NCBI RefSeq assembly: GCF_029978005.1
Contig: NZ_JARKOZ010000033.1
Location: forward strand, 1 to 33,975
Reading direction: 5' to 3'
Length of the DNA: 33,975 bases
From: Solidesulfovibrio sp.
Lineage (GTDB): Bacteria; Desulfobacterota; Desulfovibrionia; Desulfovibrionales; Desulfovibrionaceae
Shown: one piece after another, positions 7,199 through 16,625 of the stretch
How positions within the stretch are numbered: the stretch's first letter is position 1
Layout: the number at the start of each line of letters is the position of its first letter
The notes under the pieces: model-generated
Database searches by the model: none
What the model was told of the DNA's origin: nothing
What the model saw: the letters and a program-made list of their open reading frames with translations, nothing else
Program-made: the position numbers and the translations under genes

Positions 7199-9019
7199 AT
7201 GGGCACTTGCGTCACCTTGCGCGGCGTCGCCAAATCCTATGGCGTGCGCCGCCTTTTCACCGACATCTCCCTGACCGTCTCCGACCAGGAGCGCATCGGG
7301 CTCATCGGCCCCAACGGCTCCGGCAAATCCACCTTGCTCAAGATCCTGGCCGGCCTCGAGACGCCGGACGCCGGCGAACGGACCCTGCGCCAGGGGGCCC
7401 GTCTCGCCTACGTGGCCCAGCAGGACGCCTTCGACCCCGGGACGACGGTGGAGCGGGTGGTGACCGAGGCGGCCGTGGCCGCCTTCGGCCGGCCGGCCGA
7501 GGAGGCCGAGCAGCGAAAGCGTGTGGCCGTGACCCTGGGACGCCTTGGCTTCGAGGAGCCGGAGGCGGCCGTGGACGCCCTGTCCGGCGGCTGGCGCAAG
7601 CGGCTGTCCATCGCCCGGGCCCTGGTGTCCGAGCCCGACGCCCTGCTCCTGGACGAGCCCACCAACCACCTGGACCTGGCCTCCATCCTGTGGCTCGAAC
7701 GGTTTCTGGCCGGCGCGTCCTTCGCCTTCGTGGTGGTCAGCCACGACCGGTTCTTTCTGGAAAACGTCTGCCGGCGCACCGTGGAGCTCTCGGCCGCCTA
7801 CCCGCGCGGCTTCTTGAGCGTGGACGGCCCCTACAGCGCGCTGCTCGAGGCCAGGGAGGCGTTCCTGGCCAGCCAGGGAGCCCTGGAGCAGACCCTGGCC
7901 AACAAGGCCCGGCGCGAGATCGAGTGGCTGCGCCGCGGACCCAAGGCCCGGGCCACCAAGGCCAAGGGGCGCATCGACGCGGCCGGGGAGCTGTTCGAGG
8001 AACTGGCCGCGACACGGGCGCGAAACCGTGAGACGGTCCGGGCGGGCATCGATTTTTCCGCTTCCGGCCGCCAGACCAGGCGGCTGGTCGTGGCCGAGGG
8101 TCTGGCCAAGGCTTACGAAGAGCGGCCCCTTTTCCGGGACCTGGACATCGTGCTTGCGCCCGGCGCGCGCCTGGGCCTGGCCGGGCCCAACGGCTCGGGC
8201 AAGTCCACGCTGCTACGCGTCCTGGCCGGGCTCGAACGGCCCGACGCCGGCAGGGTGTCCCACGCGCCCGGGCTCGAGGTCGTGGTCTTCGACCAGAAGC
8301 GCGAGCAGCTCGACAAGGAGCAGATCCTGCGCCACGCCTTTGCCCCGGACAGCGACAGCGTCATCTACCGGGGGCAGCCCGTGCACGTGGTCACCTGGGC
8401 CAGACGCTTCGCCCTGCGGCCCGAGCAGCTGGACCTGCCGGTGGGGCTTTTGTCCGGCGGGGAGCAGGCGCGCGTGCTCATCGCCCGGCTCATGCTGCGC
8501 CCGGCCGACGTGCTCCTTCTCGACGAGCCCACCAACGACCTGGACATCCCCACCCTGGAGATGCTTGAGGAAAGCCTGCTGGAATTTCCGGGCGCGGTGG
8601 TGCTGGTCACCCACGACCGGTCGCTGCTCGACCGCGTGTCCACGCGGCTGCTCGGCCTCGACGGCGCGGGCGGATCGGAGGTCTACGCCGACTACGGCCA
8701 ATGGGAGGCCGAATTCGAGGCCAGGCGCAGGGACCAGGCCCGGGCCGCCCGGGAGGACAAGCCGCAAAGGCCCAAACCCCGGCCCCAGGGCGGGACGAAA
8801 AAGCTCACCTTCAAGGAACAGCGGGAATACGACGGCATGGAGCAGGCCATCGCCGCGGCCGAGGCGGCCCAGGCCGCAGCCCAGGCCGCCCTGGAGGACC
8901 CGGCCGTGGCCAGCGACGGCGCTGAGCTCTCCCGCCGCCTGGAGGCCTTCCAGGCGGCCGAGGCCGCTGTCGAGGCCCTCTACGCCCGCTGGGCCGCACT
9001 CGAGGAAAAGCTCGCCTAG
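7199..9019 (+). CDS. ABC-F family ATPase, Uup-like
   Basis: Soluble protein of about 606 aa with two ABC cassettes and no membrane segment, as in the ribosome-associated ABC-F family. Both cassettes are intact: GPNGSGKST, LSGGWRKRL and LLLDEPTNHLDL in the first; GPNGSGKST, LSGGEQARV and LLLDEPTNDLDI in the second. The C-terminal tail begins KKLTFKEQREYDGMEQAI and continues as an Ala/Glu-rich coiled coil, which is typical of Uup rather than EttA. I chose the ATG at 7199 because MGTCVTLRGVAKSYG matches the family opening; the frame extends 22 codons upstream to 7133 in sequence that does not look coding. No clear ribosome site precedes either. ABC-F proteins act on translating ribosomes; the exact role here is not shown by sequence. 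Confidence 0.9.
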   Translation: MGTCVTLRGVAKSYGVRRLFTDISLTVSDQERIGLIGPNGSGKSTLLKILAGLETPDAGERTLRQGARLAYVAQQDAFDPGTTVERVVTEAAVAAFGRPAEEAEQRKRVAVTLGRLGFEEPEAAVDALSGGWRKRLSIARALVSEPDALLLDEPTNHLDLASILWLERFLAGASFAFVVVSHDRFFLENVCRRTVELSAAYPRGFLSVDGPYSALLEAREAFLASQGALEQTLANKARREIEWLRRGPKARATKAKGRIDAAGELFEELAATRARNRETVRAGIDFSASGRQTRRLVVAEGLAKAYEERPLFRDLDIVLAPGARLGLAGPNGSGKSTLLRVLAGLERPDAGRVSHAPGLEVVVFDQKREQLDKEQILRHAFAPDSDSVIYRGQPVHVVTWARRFALRPEQLDLPVGLLSGGEQARVLIARLMLRPADVLLLDEPTNDLDIPTLEMLEESLLEFPGAVVLVTHDRSLLDRVSTRLLGLDGAGGSEVYADYGQWEAEFEARRRDQARAAREDKPQRPKPRPQGGTKKLTFKEQREYDGMEQAIAAAEAAQAAAQAALEDPAVASDGAELSRRLEAFQAAEAAVEALYARWAALEEKLA

Positions 9020-9029
9020 ACGGCTACGG

Positions 9030-9061
9030 CTGTCGCCGGTTCCTTAGGGGATCGGCGACAG
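9030..9061 (+). terminator. Terminator between convergent ABC-F and membrane-protein genes
   Basis: Inverted repeat CTGTCGCCG (9030-9038) and CGGCGACAG (9053-9061) with a 14-nt loop, followed by a pyrimidine-rich stretch (CGTTCCTCTCTTTCC). It starts 10 nt after the ABC-F stop. The T-run is broken by C residues, so efficiency is uncertain. Confidence 0.55.
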
Positions 9062-9085
9062 CGTTCCTCTCTTTCCCGATCCGCC

Positions 9086-10972
9086 TTACGTTCCGGTGCG
9101 GTCCGTGTCGCGCGACGGCGTGCCTGCGTGCTCCCGGCGCGGCCGCAGGAGCAGTTGCAGCGGCTTCGCCTCGCCCGGAGCCGTGAGCGCCTCCCGGGCG
9201 GCCAGCCCCAAGCCAAGTGCCACGAGCACGAATTGGGCCGCCAGCATCCAGGCGGCGTTCGCCGGGATCAAGGCATGGTGCGCGGCGGCGATGGACGCGC
9301 CGACCGCGAGGTCGGTCGTGCCCGTCTCCTGGACCAGCAGGTTGCCGTAAGTACCTGAGAACGCTCCCCAGTTGAAGAGAACCGCCAGATACAGGAGGGC
9401 CTGCGCCCCGGCCAGGCGGCCGAGCAAGGCCGGGCCGAGGAGCAGCCAGGTGAAAAAGGCCGGCAGGGCGGGCATGGCGTACCAGGCCCCGGTGGTGGGG
9501 AAGCCCCAGGCCAGGGCGGAGTGCAGGGCGTGGAAGACCAGGGCCAGGGTGCAGCCGGCCCACAGAAGCGGCAGTTCCGGGGCGGCCAGGGCCAGGGAAA
9601 GCAAGCGCCGCCGTCCCCCGCGGCGGCAAAGGGCCGCGCCAAGGGCCAGGGCGCAGCCGGTCAGGCCCGTCTTGAAGGCCAGGTTCTGCCAGTCCGGGGA
9701 CTGGAGGTTGGACCAGCCGCCCAGAAACACCGTGGCGTTGTAGGCCAGGGGGTTGCGGAAGACGCCGTAGCCCAGGTCCTTGGCCGCGCCCAGGAGCTTT
9801 GCGAGGCCGAAGCCCCGGCGCGAGCTGAAGATGGCCTCCTGCATGCCGGTCAGCTGGCCGTAGCGCATAAGATACGGCAGGTGGTAGGCCCCGGCCAGGG
9901 CGACGTAGCCGAGGACGAAGGCGCACGGCGCGGCCAGGGCGCGAAGGCGCGCCCGCCAGGAGAGTCTCGGCCTCAGGGCCGGCAGGGTCAGCAGGATGCC
10001 GAGGACCAGCGCCACGGGCAGGGCCGTGGCCTTGGCCAGGACGGCCAGCCCGGCCAGTGCGCCGAGGAGGGCCGTCCGCCAGCTGCCGGCCGGGGCGAGG
10101 ACCCCGCGCGGCTTGATCCAGACGACATAGGCGGCCAGGGCGGCGCTGGCGCAAAAAAGCGCCAAGCCGTCGTTGGCGAAGCGGGCGAAGTTGTAGGTCA
10201 CGTAGGAGAAGCTGACCAGAAGCAGGAGCACGCCGTCCGGCAGCCAGCGCAGGGGGCCGTCCGCCGGCAGCAGGCGGCCGAGGGCCAGCCGCCACAGGGC
10301 CAGCGTCGCCACGAGCAGGGCGACGTTGCAAAGCCTTCCCGCGTCGGCCCAGGCGAGCAGGGCGGCCGGGTCCGGGCCGGGGCAGAATAGGGCCATGAGG
10401 CGGTAGAAGAGCGGGCCGTGCTGGGCCTGGTAGAGGAACAGGTCGAAGCGTTTTTTCGGTTCCTCGCAGCAGGCCGGGGCGTCGCCGGGATAGGGCTTGG
10501 CGTTTATGCCGCGCAGCATGGAAAGCGAGGTCGTGGGGTGGGGATGGGCGGTGATGAAGGGGACGAGTTCGCGCGGCATGGGCGTGCGCGTCGTGGGCAT
10601 GCGCCCGGTCTTGTGGACGTAATAGGCCACGGCGAGATGCGGCAGCTCGTCCCAGCCGTTGAACGGCAGTTGCAGCCCCGCCACGCTGACGCCCCGCACG
10701 GCGGCCAGGGCCAGCAGGATCGCGACGAGCAGCCGCGAGGCGGCGTCGCCCGGCGCGGCGGCGCGGCGGCGCGGCGGCGGATTCGAAACGGCGGCGTCTT
10801 TTGCGTGCACAAGCAGACCCAAGAGCGAACGGGTTGGTACGAAATCCGTGGCAACGCGGGCCGCGCCGTCCAAGCGCCCCAGACCCGGCCGGAGGCGGAG
10901 AGGCCGCAACGCGGGGATGCCCTCGATCGATGCCCAGTGGGTCGCCGTCCGGTGGCGTGCGGTTACAGACAC
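9086..10972 (-). CDS. Multi-spanning membrane protein, GT-C glycosyltransferase-like
   Basis: Polytopic inner-membrane protein with about ten or more hydrophobic segments. After the first segment comes FNGWDELPHLA; an acidic motif in the first periplasmic loop is a hallmark of lipid-phosphate-sugar-dependent GT-C transferases. A long loop with HPHPTTSLSM and a Cys pair (PACCEEPKKRF) follows, then paired membrane helices. I infer a sugar transferase or related envelope enzyme; substrate unknown. The start is uncertain. The longest frame begins at a GTG at 10972, but the first 55 residues look non-coding and no ribosome site precedes it. A GTG at 10808-10810 (VHAKDAAVSNPPPRRR) just before the first membrane segment is at least as likely, also without a clear ribosome site. 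Confidence 0.75.
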   Translation of the reverse strand: MSVTARHRTATHWASIEGIPALRPLRLRPGLGRLDGAARVATDFVPTRSLLGLLVHAKDAAVSNPPPRRRAAAPGDAASRLLVAILLALAAVRGVSVAGLQLPFNGWDELPHLAVAYYVHKTGRMPTTRTPMPRELVPFITAHPHPTTSLSMLRGINAKPYPGDAPACCEEPKKRFDLFLYQAQHGPLFYRLMALFCPGPDPAALLAWADAGRLCNVALLVATLALWRLALGRLLPADGPLRWLPDGVLLLLVSFSYVTYNFARFANDGLALFCASAALAAYVVWIKPRGVLAPAGSWRTALLGALAGLAVLAKATALPVALVLGILLTLPALRPRLSWRARLRALAAPCAFVLGYVALAGAYHLPYLMRYGQLTGMQEAIFSSRRGFGLAKLLGAAKDLGYGVFRNPLAYNATVFLGGWSNLQSPDWQNLAFKTGLTGCALALGAALCRRGGRRRLLSLALAAPELPLLWAGCTLALVFHALHSALAWGFPTTGAWYAMPALPAFFTWLLLGPALLGRLAGAQALLYLAVLFNWGAFSGTYGNLLVQETGTTDLAVGASIAAAHHALIPANAAWMLAAQFVLVALGLGLAAREALTAPGEAKPLQLLLRPRREHAGTPSRDTDRTGT

Positions 10973-11242
10973 GGCGGAGCTCGCCCGGCCAGGAGGAGGG
11001 GCGTACGCTAGTGCGCGGACCCGAAGATGCGTCGGGAAACATGATCGGTGCGTTGAGCCAGGCGTGTTTCACGAAGATGGCGAATGTCGCAATACAAGGT
11101 ATGTAGCCGTCTCTCAAATGACACAAAGTCTTCATCGTTCTGCGCATGGTCGGAAAGTAGCAGGGATCGGCCTGCCCCCATCGGGCGGCTTCGATCCGGA
11201 TTCCCAAGTCGTATTTCCCGAGAAGCAGCCCCGAGAAACGTC
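10973..11242. other. Intergenic region before the chemoreceptor gene
   Basis: About 270 bases (430 if the membrane protein starts at 10810). The part from about 11040 to 11150 is richer in A and T and probably holds divergent promoters. I could not fix a promoter or operator. Confidence 0.4.
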
Positions 11243-13636
11243 ATGACGCTCAAATACAAATTGATTCTGTTCTGCCTGGCCATCAGCATCCTTCCCCTCG
11301 CCGCCACGGGCGTGGTCAGCGTGCGCCAGGCTTCCGGCATCCTCGGCGAACAGGCCTTCGGCGGTCTGGCCGCCGCCAGGGACAGCCGTCGCGAAGCCCG
11401 GGAGGCGGCCGCCGCCACTTGGCTTCGCGAGGCGGCCATCCTGGCCGCGGTCAAGGAAGTCTACAACGCCGTGGGCATGACCCGGGACTACTTCATGGGC
11501 GTCAAGCCCGGCCAGAAAGCGGCCGTGGACACGCCGGAATACAAGGACCTGCACGAATACGTGGGCCCGGCCTTCGGCCCCTTCACCAAGGTGCTGGGAT
11601 TCGGCGACGCGCTGCTCGTGGCCGACGACGGCCGGGTGATCTTCGGCGCGGCCTCGGGCAAGGAAGTGGGGGAGGACCTCAAGGAGGGGCCGCTTAAAAA
11701 TTCCAGCCTGGCCGCCGCCTGGCGCGGGGCCATGAAGGGCGAGGTGGTGTTCGCCGACTTCGCGCCCTATCCGCCGCTCGGCGGCGAGGAGGCGGCCTTC
11801 GTGGCCGCGCCGGTCAAAAACCACACCGGCACCATGATCGAGGCGGCCGCGATCCTGCGCGTGCCCAAGGACGAACTGGCGCGCATCATGCGCCAGGGCG
11901 AAGGCACGGGCGTTTCCCGCGACTTCTTCCTGGTCGGCGGCGACGGCGGGGTGCGCCTGGCCGCCGTGGCCGCCTCGGACGCCAAGGGCGCTCCGGCGGG
12001 CGCGGCCGTGTCCCGGGCCCTGGGCGGCGAGACGGGCAACCTCACCGACAAGGACGGCAAGGGCGATGAGACGCTCACGGCCTTCGCCCCGGTCAGGTTC
12101 GGCAATATCGGCTTCGCGCTCCTGGCCCGCACTCCGGCCGACGAGGCCTTTGCCGCGGCCAGCGGCCTGCAGCGGGTGTCGCTGCTCGTGGCCGGCGTCA
12201 CGGCGGCTCTGGTGCTCGTTGCCGTGACGCTCTTTTTGCGCAAGGAGATTCTGCGCCCGCTGGACGGCATCCTGGGCTACCTGGCCGCCGTGACCCGGGG
12301 CGAATTCTCGGCCGCGCCCCCCAAGCGCCTCAAAGGCGAGATGGAGGCCCTGCGCTCGGGCCTGCTCATGATGGTGGCCGAGATCAAGAACAAGCTCGGC
12401 TTTGCCTCGAGCATCCTCAAGGCCGTGACCCTGCCCTGCCTCGTGGTCGACACCGAGGGGAAGGTGACCTTCGTCAATCCGCCGCTTTTGCGCCTGCTCG
12501 GCCTCGGCGAGGACTACAAGGCCCTGCTCGGCCGGCCGGCCGCCCAGGCCTTCGGCAGGAGCGCGCCCATCGCCGGGGAGCTTTCCTCCTGCCTGACCGA
12601 CCGGGCCTGCCGGCTGGATGTGGAGTTCCTGCTCGACGACGGCGCGGGCGGGACGCGCCACGTGCGCGTGGACACGGCCCCGCTCTACGACCTGGACGAG
12701 GGGCTCATCGGCGCCTTCGCCCTGGTGGTGGACCTGACCGACGTCAAGTCCAAGGAGGCGCTTATCGTCTCCAGAAACGAGATGCTGCGCCGGGTGGCCG
12801 GCGAGGCCGAGACCATCGCCCGCCACGTGGCCGCCAACGCCGAGGAGCTTTCCAGCCGCGTCTCCGCCGTTTCCAGCGGAGCCATGGAGCAGACGGCGCA
12901 GTTGCAGGAGACGGCGGCCGCCTTCGAGAGCCTCAACGTCGCCCTGGACGCAGTGGCTTCCGGGGCCGAGGGTGCGGCGACCGGGGCCGAGGCGGCCATG
13001 TCCCAGGCCATGGCCGGCCGGGAGGCCGTGGAACGCACGGCCCGGGCCATAGGCCAGGTGAGCGGCATCTCGGGCGAGCTGCGCCGCAGCATGGACGCCC
13101 TGGGCAACCGGGCCGCCTCCATCGGAGGCATCATCGAAGTCATTTCCGACATCGCCGACCAGACGAACCTGCTGGCGCTCAATGCCGCCATCGAGGCGGC
13201 CCGGGCCGGCGAGGCCGGGCGCGGCTTCGCCGTGGTCGCCGACGAGGTGCGAAAGCTGGCCGAAAAGACCATGTCCGCCACCAAGGAGGTCTCCACCTCG
13301 GTCCACGCCGTGCTGGAGGCGGTGGACGACAGCGCGGGCAAGGCCGTGGCCGCCACCCAGGCCGTGGCCGAGGCAGACGGGCTGGTGTCCCGCTCCGGGG
13401 ACACCCTGGCGGCCATCGTGTCGCGCTGCGAGGACGCGGCCCGGTCCGTGCGCGAGATCGCGGCCTCGGCCAAGGCGCAGGCCAGCGCCCACGACGAGAT
13501 CAACCGGGCCGTGTCCACCATCGGCGAAGTGGCCGAAGAGACGGCGCTCGGCATGGACGAGGCCGCCGGCTCCGTCTCGGACCTGGCCGGCCAGGCCGGC
13601 GACCTCATGCGCCTGATCGAGGACATGCGGGGGTAG
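11243..13636 (+). CDS. Methyl-accepting chemotaxis protein with periplasmic sensor and PAS domain
   Basis: 797-aa chemoreceptor. TM1 is at about residues 6-28, a periplasmic ligand domain (Cache-like size, about 280 residues) follows, and TM2 is at about 311-332. Next comes a HAMP-like linker, a PAS domain starting near [19 protein letters not shown] (about 390-510), and the cytoplasmic signalling domain. The hairpin tip that contacts CheA and CheW is intact near residue 641 ([20 protein letters not shown]), followed by [16 protein letters not shown]. There is no C-terminal CheR-docking pentapeptide. I took the ATG at 11243 because [18 protein letters not shown] opens a clear signal anchor; the frame extends further upstream without support. 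The PAS domain may add a redox or oxygen input. The gene stands alone, with no che gene nearby. Confidence 0.92.
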   Translation: MTLKYKLILFCLAISILPLAATGVVSVRQASGILGEQAFGGLAAARDSRREAREAAAATWLREAAILAAVKEVYNAVGMTRDYFMGVKPGQKAAVDTPEYKDLHEYVGPAFGPFTKVLGFGDALLVADDGRVIFGAASGKEVGEDLKEGPLKNSSLAAAWRGAMKGEVVFADFAPYPPLGGEEAAFVAAPVKNHTGTMIEAAAILRVPKDELARIMRQGEGTGVSRDFFLVGGDGGVRLAAVAASDAKGAPAGAAVSRALGGETGNLTDKDGKGDETLTAFAPVRFGNIGFALLARTPADEAFAAASGLQRVSLLVAGVTAALVLVAVTLFLRKEILRPLDGILGYLAAVTRGEFSAAPPKRLKGEMEALRSGLLMMVAEIKNKLGFASSILKAVTLPCLVVDTEGKVTFVNPPLLRLLGLGEDYKALLGRPAAQAFGRSAPIAGELSSCLTDRACRLDVEFLLDDGAGGTRHVRVDTAPLYDLDEGLIGAFALVVDLTDVKSKEALIVSRNEMLRRVAGEAETIARHVAANAEELSSRVSAVSSGAMEQTAQLQETAAAFESLNVALDAVASGAEGAATGAEAAMSQAMAGREAVERTARAIGQVSGISGELRRSMDALGNRAASIGGIIEVISDIADQTNLLALNAAIEAARAGEAGRGFAVVADEVRKLAEKTMSATKEVSTSVHAVLEAVDDSAGKAVAATQAVAEADGLVSRSGDTLAAIVSRCEDAARSVREIAASAKAQASAHDEINRAVSTIGEVAEETALGMDEAAGSVSDLAGQAGDLMRLIEDMRG

Positions 13637-13657
13637 CGTCCCCGTGCCTGATTCCCC

Positions 13658-13686
13658 TTGACGGGGCCAGGTGAAATCCGTATGCC
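13658..13686 (+). promoter_or_regulatory. Putative sahR-ahcY promoter
   Basis: TTGACG (13658-13663) and TATGCC (13681-13686) are separated by 17 nt. Transcription would start near 13693, inside the palindromic operator, which fits repression by SahR. The -10 element is only a moderate match. Confidence 0.5.
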
Positions 13687-13687
13687 C

Positions 13688-13711
13688 GCATATCAGGATA
13701 TCTTGATATGC
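13688..13711. promoter_or_regulatory. Palindromic SahR operator overlapping the sahR start codon
   Basis: GCATATCA (13688-13695) and TGATATGC (13704-13711) form a perfect inverted repeat around GGATATCT. The central GATATC is itself a palindrome, with one asymmetric position. It covers the likely transcription start, the AGGA ribosome site and the ATG at 13708. ArsR-type regulators bind such palindromes as dimers, and the SahR family is known to control SAM-cycle genes through an ATATC/GATAT-rich palindrome. Autoregulation of the sahR-ahcY operon is inferred. Confidence 0.75.
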
Positions 13712-14658
13712 TGAAAGACGCATCTTCGCCCCTGCCCTGGTTCAAGGCCCTGGCCGACGAGACGCGGCTGCGCCTTGTGCGCATCCTCGCCCGCCACGAG
13801 CTGTCCGTGGGCGAGATCGTGGCCGTGCTCGGCATGGGCCAGTCGCGCGTTTCGCGCCACCTGGGCATCCTGGTCGGCTGCGGCCTGCTGACGAGCCGCC
13901 GGGAAGGGGCCTGGACCTTCTACAGCGCCGCCGCCGGCGACGAGCCGGCCGCCTTTCTGGCGGCGCTTGCTCCCTGGCTGGACGCCGCCGGTCCCGAGGC
14001 CGACCTCACGGCCGTGGCCGAGGTGCTGCGGGAGCGCCGCCGGGAGACCCGTCGCTTTTTCAACGCCATCGCCCCGGACTGGGCCGGGCTTCGCCGCGAG
14101 GTGCTGGGCGAACTCGACCCGGCGGACCTCGTGCGCGAGGTCATGCCGGCCACGGTCGGCCTGGCCGCCGACCTGGGCTGCGGCCCGGGCGACCTGCTGC
14201 CCGTGCTGGCCGAGCGGGCCGCCGCCGTCATCGGCGTGGACAGTTCCCCTTCCATGCTCGCCCTGGCCGAGCGGCGCACGGCCGGGCTGCCGGTCGGCGT
14301 GCGCATGGGCGAACTCGAGCACCTGCCCATGGCCGACGGCGAGGCGGATTTCCTGGTCGTCTGCCTGACCCTGCACCATCTGCCCGATCCCGCCGCCGCC
14401 CTGGCCGAGGCCCGGCGCGTGCTGGCCGACGCGGGGCGGCTGGTGGTCATCGACTTCACCGCTCACGAGGACGAGGCCATGCGCCGGCGCTTCGGCGACC
14501 GCTGGCTGGGGTTCTCGCGGGAAAAGCTTTCCGAATGGCTGGACCGCGCCGGTTTTGACCTGACGCAATGGTCCGAACACCCCGTCAACCGGGGGCTGGC
14601 GGCGGCGCGCGCCGTGGCCGGGCCCCGTCAACCCTCCCCCGAAAGGAGCCCTTCATGA
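13708..14658 (+). CDS. sahR: SahR-type regulator: ArsR DNA-binding domain fused to SAM-dependent methyltransferase domain
   Basis: 316-aa protein. Residues about 8-75 form an ArsR winged helix ([17 protein letters not shown], then the recognition region [13 protein letters not shown]). Residues about 110-300 form a class I methyltransferase fold with the SAM loop DLGCGPGD, the acidic loop VIGVDSS, and LTLHHLPDP. This fusion beside ahcY is the pattern of SahR, known in Desulfovibrionales and other Proteobacteria as a repressor of SAM-cycle genes that senses S-adenosylhomocysteine. The methyltransferase-like domain is then a ligand sensor and may not be catalytic. The ribosome site AGGA lies 9 nt before the ATG. 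The stop overlaps the ahcY start by 4 nt (ATGA), so the two genes are co-translated. No metal-binding Cys pair of classic ArsR is present. Confidence 0.88.
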   Translation: MLKDASSPLPWFKALADETRLRLVRILARHELSVGEIVAVLGMGQSRVSRHLGILVGCGLLTSRREGAWTFYSAAAGDEPAAFLAALAPWLDAAGPEADLTAVAEVLRERRRETRRFFNAIAPDWAGLRREVLGELDPADLVREVMPATVGLAADLGCGPGDLLPVLAERAAAVIGVDSSPSMLALAERRTAGLPVGVRMGELEHLPMADGEADFLVVCLTLHHLPDPAAALAEARRVLADAGRLVVIDFTAHEDEAMRRRFGDRWLGFSREKLSEWLDRAGFDLTQWSEHPVNRGLAAARAVAGPRQPSPERSPS

Positions 14659-16079
14659 GCGTCAAGCCGCTTGACCTGACCCTTCCCTACAAGGTCGCCG
14701 ACATGTCCCAGGCCGATTGGGGCCGCAAGGAGATGCAGCTCTCCGAAGGCGAGATGCCGGGACTGATGGCCGTCATCGAGAAGTACGGCCCGAAAAAGCC
14801 CCTGGCCGGCCTTCGCGTCACCGGGTCGCTGCACATGACCATCCAGACGGCCATGCTCATCAAGTGCCTCCACGCCCTGGGCGCGGACCTGCGCTGGGCC
14901 TCGTGCAACATCTACTCGACCCAGGACCACGCCGCCGCGGCCATCGCCGCCGACGGGCTGGCCGCCGTGTTCGCCTGGAAGGGCGAGACCCTGGAGGACT
15001 ACTGGTGGTGCACCGAGATGGCGCTCACCTGGCCCGACGGGGCCGGCCCGGACCTCATCGTGGACGACGGCGGCGACGCCACCCTTTTCGTGCACCACGG
15101 CGTCAAGTGCGCCAAGGACGCCAAGATCCTGAACGCCCCCACGGACAACAAGGAAATGGCCATCATCATGGACCGCATCAAGGCGGTCGTGGCCGTCGAC
15201 GCCGGCCGGTTCGAGCGTCTGGCCAAAAAGATCCGGGGCGTGTCCGAGGAGACGACCACCGGCGTGCACCGCCTCTACCAGATGATGCAGGCCGGCGAGC
15301 TGCTCTTCCCGGCCATAAACGTCAACGACTCGGTCACCAAGTCCAAGTTCGACAACCTCTACGGCTGCCGCGAGTCCCTGGCCGACGGCATAAAAAGGGC
15401 CACGGACGTGATGGTGGCCGGCAAGGTGGTGGTCGTGGCCGGCTACGGCGACGTGGGCAAGGGCTGCGCCCAGTCCATGCGCGGCTTCGGCGCGCGGGTG
15501 CTGGTCACCGAGATCGACCCCATCTGCGCCCTGCAGGCGGCCATGGAAGGCTACGAGGTCACGACCATGGACGCGGCCTGCGCCCAGGGCGACATCTTCG
15601 TCACGGCCACGGGCTGCTGCGACGTCATCACCGGCGCGCACATGGAAAAGATGAAGGACGGGGCCATCGTGTGCAACATCGGCCACTTCGACTCCGAGAT
15701 CAACGTGGCCTACCTGGAGACCACGCCCACCTGCAGGAAGGACCAGATCAAGCCGCTGGTCGACAAGTGGACCATGGCCTCGGGCAACGCCATCCTGATG
15801 CTGGCCGAGGGCCGGCTGGTCAACCTCGGCTGCGCCACCGGCCATCCGAGCTTCGTCATGTCCAACTCCTTCACCAACCAGGCCCTGGCGCAGATCGAGC
15901 TGGCCACCAAGCAGTACGCCATCGGCGTCTACACCCTGCCCAAGCTCCTGGACGAGGAAGTGGCCCGCCTGCACCTGGCGCGCCTGGGGGCCAAGCTCGA
16001 GACCCTGACCCCGGCCCAGGCCGCCTACCTCAACATCGACGCGTCCGGCCCCTACAAGCCGGACCACTACCGCTACTAG
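14655..16079 (+). CDS. ahcY: S-adenosylhomocysteine hydrolase
   Basis: 474-aa cytosolic NAD-dependent enzyme that splits S-adenosylhomocysteine to adenosine and homocysteine, clearing the product of methyl transfer. Family motifs are intact: the substrate region with [35 protein letters not shown], the NAD loop [10 protein letters not shown], and the C-terminal KPDHYRY that completes the neighbouring subunit's NAD site. The length fits the bacterial form. The ATG at 14655 has AAAGGAG seven nt upstream and overlaps the sahR stop; the frame extends upstream through sahR only by chance. Control by SahR through the operator over the sahR start is expected. It is followed by a strong terminator. 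Confidence 0.97.
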   Translation: MSVKPLDLTLPYKVADMSQADWGRKEMQLSEGEMPGLMAVIEKYGPKKPLAGLRVTGSLHMTIQTAMLIKCLHALGADLRWASCNIYSTQDHAAAAIAADGLAAVFAWKGETLEDYWWCTEMALTWPDGAGPDLIVDDGGDATLFVHHGVKCAKDAKILNAPTDNKEMAIIMDRIKAVVAVDAGRFERLAKKIRGVSEETTTGVHRLYQMMQAGELLFPAINVNDSVTKSKFDNLYGCRESLADGIKRATDVMVAGKVVVVAGYGDVGKGCAQSMRGFGARVLVTEIDPICALQAAMEGYEVTTMDAACAQGDIFVTATGCCDVITGAHMEKMKDGAIVCNIGHFDSEINVAYLETTPTCRKDQIKPLVDKWTMASGNAILMLAEGRLVNLGCATGHPSFVMSNSFTNQALAQIELATKQYAIGVYTLPKLLDEEVARLHLARLGAKLETLTPAQAAYLNIDASGPYKPDHYRY

Positions 16080-16100
16080 GCTTTTCGCCTCCATAACCTG

Positions 16101-16146
16101 CCGCCGCGTCGTGGGAACCGCGCCCACGGCGCGGCGGTTTTTTTTT
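16101..16146 (+). terminator. Rho-independent terminator of sahR-ahcY
   Basis: CCGCCGCG (16101-16108) pairs with CGCGGCGG (16130-16137), with an inner stem GTGGG/CCCAC. A run of nine T follows (16138-16146). It lies 22 nt after the ahcY stop. Confidence 0.9.
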
Positions 16147-16625
16147 GCATCGCCCGCGCGGGAGCCGCCCCGCGATACGGCAAGGCCGGCCATGGCGGCC
16201 CGGAAACCGTACGGCGCGTTTCTTCCCGGCTCCGGACAGGCATGGCCGGTAGTGGCCGCTTCGCGAACGACCGCGGGACGACGGCATGGAGATGCTGCAT
16301 CCTCCAACGCAACGTTCGCGGCACGGTGGAATCGGCGGCGTCGCTTCGAAATCGCACCCAGTTTTCGGCGATTGTCCAAGGCTGCAACTTGATAAGGATA
16401 TTGACAGAAGAAGGATGCAACAGGACGAAACGTCACAAATGCGGCGTGGGAACCGCAAAATATCGGTGACTTGCCTTTTTTCGTTTCTGTCGTGTGCTTG
16501 TGTAGCAAAAAGAAACAGCGTCAACAAACAGCAACAATTGGCTGGCTCCTTGCCTGGGTGAAATACGAAGCCCTTCCCGAGGAATGGTTTGCCTGCGCCT
16601 TGGAATCCGTATATCGAATCCTGGA
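16147..16625. other. Intergenic region between ahcY and the second diguanylate cyclase
   Basis: About 480 bases. The left part is GC-rich without a supported frame. From about 16380 to 16560 base composition shifts to more A and T (GATAAGGATATTGACAGAAG and onward), as expected for a promoter region of the next gene. I could not define the promoter. Short frames here lack ribosome sites. Confidence 0.4.

Noticed and set aside
10735-10785. GCG/CGC run as a tandem repeat locus
   Set aside because: It encodes an Arg/Ala-rich stretch near the start of the membrane protein in very high-GC sequence; too short and irregular for a repeat array.
11132-13723. 863-aa open frame on the minus strand
   Set aside because: It is antisense to the chemoreceptor, has Gly/His/Arg-rich composition typical of high-GC shadows, and has no domain.
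14628-16508. 626-aa open frame on the minus strand
   Set aside because: Antisense to ahcY, which is certain; composition is that of a shadow frame.
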